Of a stretch of DNA of 64,000 nucleotides, positions 1 through 8,741 are shown piece by piece. How positions within the stretch are numbered: position 1 is the stretch's first letter; each line of letters begins with the position of its first letter. Origin of the DNA: Rotaria socialis (taxonomy: Eukaryota; Rotifera; Eurotatoria; Philodinida; Philodinidae); assembly GCA_905331475.1 (NCBI GenBank), contig CAJNYU010004523.1, forward strand, positions 62,001 through 126,000, given 5' to 3'. The notes under the pieces were generated by a model. It was not told the DNA's origin. It was given only the letters and a program-made list of their open reading frames with translations, and made no database searches. Both the position numbers and the translations under genes were made by a program.

Positions 1-24
1 ACTAGGAAGTGGTGGTTCTGACAT
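1..24 (-). CDS. Possible start of a gene leaving the window on the left
   Basis: Reading leftwards, an ATG at 24-22 with an AT-rich upstream context opens a frame (MSEPPLPS) that is still open at the window edge. Eight codons cannot identify a protein, and an open frame this short is expected by chance. It is listed only because the flanking DNA has no other gene and a divergent partner for GATAD2 would fit. Very low confidence. Confidence 0.12.
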
Positions 25-2025
25 TTGTTCTTTTTGAAAACTATTGTTTACTCAAAAGCAACCAAATGTTGTTTGTGTTCTATTTCTTACAGTGTCAAGG
101 CGTCGCCACTGGTCTATTCTCCTGTAGATTTTCATCGTACAGACAACTGGATCAATGATCTTCCAATCGTCATTCTGTTTCCTTTCTCATTCTCATTCTT
201 CTTTCTCCGTTCTTCCGCCCTCTTCTGTACGACGGATTTAACTTTTTTTTTCGGATAAGTTGTTATTTATCTGTTGCGTTTTTGATTTTGATAAAAAGGA
301 ATCGAATTGAAAAAAGTCAATTTTTCGATTTCATCTTTCTTTTTTCTTTTCTTTTCTTTTCTCGTTTGTTCTATTTTTGTTAATTTACTCTTTTGAATAC
401 ATTCAGATAACGGTTCAATGATATATATTGAATAAATTATCAATAAAATAATACATAATTCGAGATCTAAAGATTTGAGCAATCTAACAGTAACTATGAT
501 TATATTCGATGTTTTTCTCTTTTCTTCTCTTGTCGACAGCAAGAGGTCAATCGTTTTTGTTGAAACAGGCGTCGTTTGTAGTCGGCGTTCGACAAGGCAT
601 GTTCTCTTTTGCGTTCTTCTCCCCTCCCATCACCATCCATTTTTTTCCATCTTGCGAGAGTATACGCAAGTAAACGAGCCAGCCAATTCAGAGTGCACAT
701 GATCGTAGTTCGCTGTTGTATCCATCGAGGAAAGTATCCTTATTTGATAATCTTCTATTCGTCGTTATCTTTACAGATATTTGATGAACTTATTATATCC
801 ATCTTTAAATGTCTCAAATACCTTTCTACTTATTTGACAAGATACAACGGTAAGAAGAATTATTTAATGAACAACAGAAAGTGTATGGTATGTAGTCATG
901 ATTAACATCCTCGTTTAAACAAGATTTAAGATCTAAATCTAATTAGTCGAAGCATGAGAATCATATTTAAGACGACTTTTGTCTTCTTTTTCTTCTGATG
1001 ATATATTCAAACGTGTATATGTACAATTGATGTTCATAGTCTATTTTGGCCCTGTCTACTTTCTTCTCTTTTTTTCTTTTTTTGCACGCTTGAGGAAACA
1101 AATCATCATATTTCTCTGCACACAGTCGCTCGCATATTCAGCGAGTCCCTCACATTCGTCATCGTATTCTGTTTCTTCACTTGACTATTCTCTATTTAGA
1201 CTTCTGTCTACGTCGATCTTTTTCTGTGTTTGCCTCTATGCGTAGGTGTATGCGAATGTTGGCTTCTTTATTGCCATCATCACAAAACTAGTTACATTTC
1301 TTTTTTATTTTTAAATGCTATAAGGTATGTGTGCATTTGTTGTTGAGAAATTCGAGTTTTTCGTCTGAAGTTCAAATCAAATCCTTGGTGATGTTGAAAT
1401 GTTTATGATGTCCTTTTTTGTTTTTCTTATTCCTTGCTTTCTGTATAGTAGAGCCAAATACCTTCGGTCGTCAGTAAACAAGAAACTCGGGTCTGACCGA
1501 GGTGGTGGCGGTAACGACGATGGAAAGAGAAAGAGAGAGAGAGGAAAGAAAGAACGAAATTCCGTATTGAGGGATGATAGAAGGAGATGAAGGGTTGCTT
1601 ACCCCTTTAGTTGACTGGTAGCGGTCCCGTTAAGTTTCACCCTTCTTGTTTGCTCTCGTGCTGTTGCTGTATTGCACACTCGCTCACAGTGCAGGTACAG
1701 TCACACGGTTACGATATTATCTTTTTATTTAAAAAAAAAGTAAAAGTAAAAGAAGAAATCTATTTGCACATATAATTATTTTCAATATCTCAACTCTTAA
1801 TATTGTTGTTTTAGATATATCATGCTACGAAATTTTTTATTAAAAACAATCAATTAATCAATTTTCTATACGTTCAATTGCTATATGGTATGTATGAACT
1901 GAATCTCTTTGTTGTTTTGTAAATAAATGCGCATATCTATATGCAGACGAGAAAAAACTTTTCACGCTCTATTTTTATAAACATAATATATATTGAAAAA
2001 CGAAAAGAATTTCAGATAAAATATC
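25..2025. other. Gene-free upstream region, pyrimidine-rich
   Basis: No convincing coding exon was found on either strand. The stretch is rich in T/C runs on the plus strand, with a purine-rich (GA) block near 1520-1555 and a less AT-rich patch around 1590-1700 that could be promoter or 5' untranslated sequence of the gene at 2026. Short open frames here lack recognisable domains and overlap each other in several frames, which is typical of noise. Confidence 0.5.
2014..2015 (+). promoter_or_regulatory. 3' splice acceptor just before the GATAD2 start codon
   Basis: The sequence aatttcag ends ten bases before the ATG at 2026. With no coding exon upstream it would serve either an intron in the 5' UTR or a spliced-leader trans-splice. 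The same arrangement recurs at several other genes in this window. Confidence 0.5.
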
Positions 2026-3450
2026 ATGTCGAATAAACGGCCTCTATCACCTGAATCAACTAATGGTGTAATTATTGACAATAATATGCGTTCATTAAAA
2101 CGCTTAAAGCTTCATTCACTTGTACAAGAATTACGTAATGAAGAAGCCAATTTAGTTATATTGAAAAAGTTACGTTCCTGTCAACAATTAGTAGTACGAA
2201 TAAATAATACATCAACCACAAATGGATTTCATCCAACAGCAACACGTATTCCAACAAGTAAACCTACAATACCTAATCCTTCGATACCAAATTCTTTGTC
2301 ACGTTCATCAATTCAGCAACCAGAAACATCAACTATTCGTAAAGTAACAAATCCAATGAATTCACCATTGCCAACTAAAATTCCCACGCCTGTTCTACCA
2401 GCAAAGCCTTCTTCAGCACCATCAACAACAATCTATTCACTTGAAGAACGTAAAACTCAAGCTAAAAAAGCTTTACGTACACAACTTGAACGAGATCTAT
2501 TAAATATTCCATCACCAAAACCTTTATTACAAGATATATCATTCGTACCGAATCCAACTAGTCTAGAATTTCAACCTTATATAGGTCTTGAAGATGTTGC
2601 ACAATGTCTATATGAATTACAAACCGATCGTCACCGTTTACCACAACGTTTTACTGATCGTGCGCAACTACATGAACCTCATATTTGTGATCATTGTGGT
2701 ACAGATTTCACAATACGTTGGTGGAAACATTTAAATAATAATCAACAAACGAATATTTTATGTGATCGTTGTAAAAAACAAGTTATACGACGAACATCAA
2801 AATCTGAGCATTCAACATTATTAAAAAACGTTTTTGTATCAGCTATGGAACAAGAAAAGGAAATTGAAAAAACTTTTCAAATACTTATTAAACAACAACA
2901 AAAAAATGCATTTCGTTCCTCATTGTCATCGTCAACTTCAAAGCCACCCGTTTCAAATAATAATCGTCCAATACCATCCCAAATATCATCGGCAACATCT
3001 ATTCCATCATATAATCATACTCAACAACAAAAACAAAGGCCATCTATACCACAATCACAAAATTTTGCTACGAAAATTTCTCAACAATCTATATCACTAA
3101 CAAATGTAACACGAAAACCTAATGTTACTATTCCATCACAAATGAATCTAACAAATCATATGCGATCATTACCACATCATAAAAAACCAATGCCTGCTCA
3201 TCAACAAGTCCAACAACAATTTCGTTCAACACCTGTTTTACCACAACAAATGAAAACGAATCAACTAGTGAAAGCATCTAAAACTGCTATACGACAACAA
3301 CAACAAGTGATATCATCTCGTCCTATGTATCATCAGGCAACAAGTGGTACAAATGCATCTTCAACTATTCATCCATCAATACCAACGTCAGCTAATATAA
3401 GACCAACAGCGACTAAAAGACGAACACTTCCTACAATTCATATGAAATAA
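2026..3450 (+). CDS. GATAD2: GATAD2/p66-like subunit of the NuRD corepressor
   Basis: Single uninterrupted 474-codon frame. Residues about 140-195 match the p66 CR1 helix that binds MBD2/3 (ERKTQAKKALRTQLERDLL, then IPSPKP and a GLEDVAQCL segment). Residues about 220-290 carry the CR2 GATA-type zinc finger: CDHC, a TDFTIRWW segment, then CDRC, followed by the typical SEHSTLLKNVFVSAMEQE helix. The rest is low-complexity, rich in Ser, Pro, Gln and Thr. In animals p66 links MBD to the Mi-2/HDAC complex in the nucleus and represses transcription. Vertebrate paralogues are about 590-630 aa, so this one is shorter in the linkers. The lack of coding introns is notable next to the intron-rich neighbours. 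Start chosen at the first ATG after an acceptor-like site. Assignment is confident from the two domains together. Confidence 0.9.
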   Translation: MSNKRPLSPESTNGVIIDNNMRSLKRLKLHSLVQELRNEEANLVILKKLRSCQQLVVRINNTSTTNGFHPTATRIPTSKPTIPNPSIPNSLSRSSIQQPETSTIRKVTNPMNSPLPTKIPTPVLPAKPSSAPSTTIYSLEERKTQAKKALRTQLERDLLNIPSPKPLLQDISFVPNPTSLEFQPYIGLEDVAQCLYELQTDRHRLPQRFTDRAQLHEPHICDHCGTDFTIRWWKHLNNNQQTNILCDRCKKQVIRRTSKSEHSTLLKNVFVSAMEQEKEIEKTFQILIKQQQKNAFRSSLSSSTSKPPVSNNNRPIPSQISSATSIPSYNHTQQQKQRPSIPQSQNFATKISQQSISLTNVTRKPNVTIPSQMNLTNHMRSLPHHKKPMPAHQQVQQQFRSTPVLPQQMKTNQLVKASKTAIRQQQQVISSRPMYHQATSGTNASSTIHPSIPTSANIRPTATKRRTLPTIHMK

Positions 3451-3696
3451 GTAGAAAAAAAATTGATAATTATATTTGTGCTTATACATGATCTCAAACA
3501 CTGACAAACATGCTTTTTTCTTTAGGATAATTTGTACTTTCGTTTTTTTTTCTTTCTTCTTTTTTTCCTGCTTATATGTGTCTATGTATCTTTTGTGGTG
3601 CAACAAAGAATAATCTTATGTATTAAAAAAAAGAAAAGAAAGAAATTGATAAAGGTTGAGTTAAGTGATACTCATGTATATATGTTTCTATTAGGA

Positions 3697-4399
3697 ATGG
3701 CAATAAAAAAGTTTTAGTATTCGTGGCTAATGGTTCAGAAGATACGGAAGCTGTTGCTACGACCGATGTATTACGACGAGGTGGCATTGACATAAAATTA
3801 TGTAGTATTGGAAATAACGATAAAAAACCAATAACATGTGCTAGTAATATACACATAGTACCTGATCTACATATAGACGATGTTCAAAGACAACAATTTG
3901 ATGCTATTATTGTACCTGGAGGTATGGATGACTAAAATAGATCAAGAAAAATCAAAATTTAAACTTAAAATTTTTATTATTTAGGTAGTAAAGGTACAGA
4001 ATAGTTAGCATCATATAAGGAAGCAGATGCTATTCTTGTTGATCATTATAAAACTAACAAATTATTTACAACTATTTGTCCTGATCCTATATCATTAAAT
4101 ACTCATTTTTATCATGCCAATCAAAATACACGATTGGCCACGATATAACATGTTATCCAACAGTAGTTAAGTTATGTAAAAATAAGTTTAAATCAATTAA
4201 GTTAGCTCCTCGTGTCGTCGATAGCCAATCGAATTATCGTCATCTAATAATAAGTCATGAACCAGCAACAGCAATGGAATTTCCTTTGAAAATTTTATCA
4301 CATTTAACTGATAAGAAAAAAACTGAAGAAATACATCAACAATTACTTGCTGATATTTCATCATTCTTTTCTTTTTTCTTTTTTCTGACTTCTACATAG
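3697..4399 (+). pseudogene. PARK7: PARK7/DJ-1-like gene with three lesions
   Basis: Homology to DJ-1 (a redox-sensing glyoxalase/protease-fold protein) runs along the whole stretch: VLVFVANGSEDTEAV, IIVPGG, the nucleophile-elbow Cys in TTICPDP (near 4077), and a C-terminal SHEPATAMEFPLKIL block matching the family's RGPGTSFEFALAI region. One short intron fits at 3922-3984. Three breaks are visible. The A-run at 3705-3710 needs one more A for the ATG at 3697 to enter the homologous frame. An in-frame TAG lies at 4002-4004. A one-base loss near 4135 shifts the frame before CYPTVVKLC. The ATG sits two bases after an acceptor-like ttag. Either this is a decaying copy, which a degenerate-tetraploid genome could tolerate, or the assembly has several base errors. 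Confidence 0.8.
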
Positions 4400-4481
4400 G
4401 GAGATAAATTTGCGTGTTGTACTTTATTTAATCAAACAAATAAATAGAAATAATTTTATTTTTATATTGTTTTAGAATATC

Positions 4482-5018
4482 ATGACATCAAGTCATTATA
4501 AAGTTGACGCTGAACTATATGTAACCAATCAATTGACACATGAAGATATTCCCTCGCTTATTAAATATCTCAATAATCAAATAATTCATGTTAATACATT
4601 GAATATTCCATATCCCTATACAACAAAAGATGGCGAAAATTTTATTGAAAAAGTAAAATCTGCTTCAGTAGATTCAACATACTTTTTTACGATTCGTTTG
4701 AATGCAAATAATGAACTGATCGGTGCATGTGGTTTATATCGTTCGGTTAAAAATAAAACGATAGCAACAATTGGATATTGGTTAGGCGAACCATATTGGC
4801 ATCGCGGTCTAATGCCTAAAGTTGTAAAGAAAATAATCGAAATAATAAGAATTGAATGGAAAAATTTAGTTCGAATTGAAGCACACATATTCTCATGGAA
4901 TAAAGCATCAATGCGAGTCGTAGAAAAATGTGATTTTGAATTTGAAGGAATATTACGAAAACTTGTACATAAAGATGGAGAAGATATTGATGTACATTCG
5001 TATGCATTAATTATTTAA
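4482..5018 (+). CDS. GNAT-family N-acetyltransferase (RimL/Acetyltransf_3 type)
   Basis: Intronless 178-aa protein. The core motif A region reads GYWLGEPYWHRGLMPKVV (about residues 98-115), with the acetyl-CoA pyrophosphate-loop residues partly kept. The C-terminal motif has the RimJ/RimL signature: N-x-ASMRVVEKCDFEFEGILRK, then KDGEDIDVHSYAL. Such enzymes move an acetyl group from acetyl-CoA to an amine: protein N-terminus, small molecule or antibiotic. The substrate cannot be read from sequence. ATG lies six bases after an acceptor-like tgttttag. It starts 82 bases downstream of the broken PARK7 copy and ends 99 bases before POLR3K. The single-exon structure and bacterial/fungal style of the domain make horizontal acquisition possible but unproven. 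Confidence 0.8.
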   Translation: MTSSHYKVDAELYVTNQLTHEDIPSLIKYLNNQIIHVNTLNIPYPYTTKDGENFIEKVKSASVDSTYFFTIRLNANNELIGACGLYRSVKNKTIATIGYWLGEPYWHRGLMPKVVKKIIEIIRIEWKNLVRIEAHIFSWNKASMRVVEKCDFEFEGILRKLVHKDGEDIDVHSYALII

Positions 5019-5117
5019 TCATAGGAATCAAAATTATTGATTTTATTACTATTGTTTCTCTTTTAGATAGTTTTTTTTCTTATTTGTGTCTCGTCAAGTT
5101 GATTGAAAGAAAAGAAG

Positions 5118-6285
5118 ATGTTTTTTTGTAAGTTCGATCGTGTTTTAACTACTATTTGATCTAAATATAGATGATTTCCGTTTTATTTATTTTATAAATC
5201 ACTAGAGAAAATCATAATCAAACGAAGAGATTATTAACGATTATTTTTATTGAACAAGAGAAAAACAGTACATCTAGAGATTCGAAAGGAAATAGATAAT
5301 TGAACAAGGTCATTCACAAGTCAAATGACAATGTTCATTTTAAGAGAAGAAAACGAATAATGTCAATGACAAAGATATGATTAATACTTTGTAAATCAAA
5401 TCATAAATTCTGATGATTATTTTTTTCTCCACATTAGTTTCCCCAAGTTCATTGACATTCTGTGTTGTTCTGTTATAGTTCGAAGAAATATCTGAATAGA
5501 TTGTTAGTTAAACAAGAGAGAGAATTTCCTAAGTTAATTTGAAAACTTAAACATATATATATATACATTCACTCTTCATCTTTTTATTCCAAATAAAAGC
5601 ACACACAGCAATATTAGCAAATAATATTTGATAAGAACAAAAGATTCCAATATAGAAAGTTTTGTGTACTATATTTTTTGCTTTCTCCAGAATCACGATT
5701 CCTGCATAAATTACTCTCTATAGATAAACTAGAATGAAGAATCTTATGTAGAAACATTCTCATGTAAGTAAAACATTAGTCTGAATCTACAGGCAAATCT
5801 AGGTGAACATTTCTTTTTTAAATTTCATTAGAGAAAAATTAATTTACACATATCATAAAATAAACAATTGTTTTCTCGCTCAAACAAATTCTATAGCTAA
5901 TCACTGATTTCAATTAGTGTCAACAAAAATCTTTTGTGTTCTATATGATTGAATATATTATTCATATTTTTATTTAGGTCCTCGTTGTGGTAATATGCTA
6001 TTTGTGGAACAAGGTGATCGATGCAATCGATTAGCATGTAATACATGTCCATATATTTGTGATATTGTGACTAAAATAACCGAGCGACAATATACAAGTT
6101 TAAAAGCAATTGATGATGTTCTTGGTGGCGCAGCATCGATGGAAAACGTTGATAAAACTGAAATAACATGTCCAAAATGTGCTCATACAAAAGCATACTT
6201 TATGCAATTGCAAACTCGTTCTGCCGATGAACCTATGACAACGTTTTATAAATGTATAGAATGTGGTCATCGGTGGAATGATTAG
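5118..6285 (+). CDS. POLR3K: RNA polymerase III subunit RPC10 (POLR3K)
   Basis: Exons 5118-5127 and 5978-6285 give a 105-aa protein; the human subunit is 108 aa. The first exon codes only MFF plus one base, and its gtaagt donor joins an acceptor at 5976-5977 to restore the FCPRCGN zinc ribbon. The second exon then follows the family almost residue for residue: [26 protein letters not shown], the invariant [15 protein letters not shown] and CGHRWND. The C-terminal ribbon is TFIIS-like and carries the acidic RSADE hairpin that drives RNA cleavage during Pol III termination and backtracking. The 850-base intron contrasts with the 50-70 base introns of neighbours. Identification is very secure; the ten-base first exon is inferred from the splice signals and the perfect fit. 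Confidence 0.93.
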
Positions 6286-6675
6286 GTAGATTGGGAGGAA
6301 AAAATCATCTTAATAGATGGCACTAGTTGTAAGAGTAATTGGTTTTGTTGCTCTATTCGTCACATCAAAATAAACAAAAAAATTATCTTTTGCCAACTTA
6401 CAGCTTATTTTCTTTTTTTTGTTTTGATAAGAAATTGTAGAATAGGTAAAAAACACATAAAGGTTGGCCTGGAGATTTAATTGGTTAAAATGGTCCGTTC
6501 GTTTAATTGAATTGAACATACATCGTGTGTGCCACAGACAGAGAGAACGTCTGACACTGTTTGTTAATTTTTTCTTCTATTTACTTTCCAGATAATCGAA
6601 ACGAACATAGTCATACATCAATCTATGACATACAGCAATTTATATCGGTAATTCTAATTCGAGTATTATTCTTCT
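6286..6675. other. Spacer between POLR3K and the Src-like gene
   Basis: No gene seen. A pyrimidine tract ending in ctttccag (AG at 6590-6591) may be a cis or trans splice acceptor for the 5' UTR of the kinase starting at 6676. Confidence 0.4.
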
Positions 6676-8741
6676 ATGGGAAATCGAAATGGTAGTTCAC
6701 GTCGAAAGCAACGTGATGGTACATATACATATTCAAAAAATCGTCGGGATGATTCCAGCAAAAATGGGAACGGCGGAGGAATTATAAATCGAAGACCAAA
6801 TCAGTCACAAACACCTATTCATCAAGATGAGCATGGAGAAATGTTAGTAAATCGAACACCTGATAACTATAATATAAATAATTCAAGTAAATTATAGAGA
6901 TAAATTGCATATGTTTAATCGAATTGACCACTTCTCTACTTTTAAGATAAATTAATTTACATTGCTAATTATGACTTTAATGGTACATCATCGACTGGTG
7001 AACTGAGTTTTCGTAAAGGTGACAGATTGGAAATTGTTGATAAATATTCGTAAGCGATGCTGCTTTTTGTGATTTACATCGTGTAAATTATTTATTGTTG
7101 TTTTTAAATCTAGTTTTAATGATTGGTGGCAAGCTAAAAATTTACGAACAAAACAAGCTGGTTATGTACCAGCCAATTATATATCAGCAATAAATGATTT
7201 AACAGCATGCGAGTGAGTTATGAAAATAGCGAATAATATATGATAAGAAATATTAAATCTAGATGGTATTTTACTGAAACAAATCGGCGTGATGCTGAAC
7301 GATTTCTTGAGCAACCACATAATGGAAAAGGAACTTTTTTAATTCGTCCTTCGGACACTAATCAAGGTATACGTACACGTAACATATTGTCGATAGTTTA
7401 ATAATTATGTTTTTTTTTTCAATATTATTTTCAAGGCCAAGAATCATTATCCGTGCTTGACTTGAGTAAAGACAAGCATTTCCATGTTAAACATTATCGA
7501 ATACGTCGAACTGATCAAGGATTATATTATATTAGCAGTAAAAGTATTTTTCAGTCATTGCAAGATCTTGTTGAACATTATCGAGGTAAAGTATGAAAAG
7601 TTTCTTCATTTTTGTTTTACACAAAAATTGATTTCTTCTACAGAAAATGCCGATGGTCTTTGTTGTACATTAACACGTCCTTGCCGAAAAGTTGAACCAA
7701 CAGTTCCAGCTGATCGACATGGTTTATTAGAGTTAGATCGTTCACAACTTACAAACCAACAATTAATTGGTCGTGGAAATTATGGTGAAGTTTATAAAGC
7801 GAAGTATGGACAACGTGACGTTGCAATTAAATGCATGAAAACAGACAATAAAAATCGTATGTGTGTTGATAAATTTCTTGATGAAGCAAAAATCATGAAA
7901 GATCTCCTACATAAAAATATTGTACGTTTATATGGTGTGTGCACGCAAGAAGAACCCATATTTATTGTCACTGAATATATGGGACATGGATGTTTATTAA
8001 ATTATTTGCGTGATGGACCAGGGAAAAATTTAAAATTTAAAACCATACTTGATTTTGCTGCACAGGTAAAAAGAATAGATTTTTTTCAACTAAGGACGGA
8101 AAGAAAAACTAAGCAAATCATAATTTCTATTTCAGATCGCCAAAGGTATGGCTTATCTTGAACAAAAACGTTATGTTCATTGTGATCTAGCTGGTAAAAT
8201 TTGTTTTAGAGTATAGTTCTGATTCAAAAATATTTGTTTCTTTTAAGCGCGAAATATCCTTGTTGGAGAATTTGATGTGGTCAAAATAGCTGATTTTGGT
8301 TTAGCAAAAATTCTTCAAGGTGGTCGTTTAATGGTCGATCGAGAATCACAATTTCCAATTAAATGGACAGCACCAGAAGCAGCAACAAAAAAAGAATATA
8401 CAACAAAATCTGATGTATGGAGTTTTGGTATTCTTCTTTACGAGTTAGTTACACATGGTTCAAATCCTTATCCTGGAATGTCAAATAATGAAGCATTACA
8501 AGCTGTACTTAATGGCTATCTTATGCCGAAAGTAAGGATTGGGTTTATTTTTTGTGACTGTTACTTATATTGATCATTTCAGCCACATGATTGCCATGAA
8601 CATTATTATCAAATAATGTGTTCCTGCTGGCAAGAGAATCCGGATAATCGTCCCACATTCGAAACACTTTATATGCGTTTTGATGAATTTATGATACAAG
8701 CTGAGCCAAGCTACCGAGAGGTAAATTATATTTATATATGA
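6676..8741 (+). CDS. Src-family tyrosine kinase, atypical (HCD catalytic loop)
   Basis: Nine exons: 6676-6886, 6947-7049, 7114-7212, 7263-7366, 7436-7585, 7644-8065, 8136-8193, 8248-8531, 8583-8741; 529 aa. MGNRNGSS is a myristoylation signal. The SH3 domain starts near residue 74 (ANYDFNG, DWWQAK), the SH2 domain at 138 (EWYF, FLIRPSD with the phosphotyrosine-binding Arg) and the kinase near 260 ([25 protein letters not shown]). The C-tail AEPSYREV keeps the tyrosine equivalent to Src Y527. Two key positions differ. The catalytic loop is HCDLAARN instead of HRD (codon 8181-8183), and the activation-loop autophosphorylation tyrosine is Leu (8328-8330) in an ungapped alignment. Catalytic Lys, Glu and both Asp remain, so activity is likely but its control must differ. 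The exact C-terminus assumes read-through of a gta after 8720 to a TGA; a 27-base intron there is an unlikely alternative. Confidence 0.9.
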
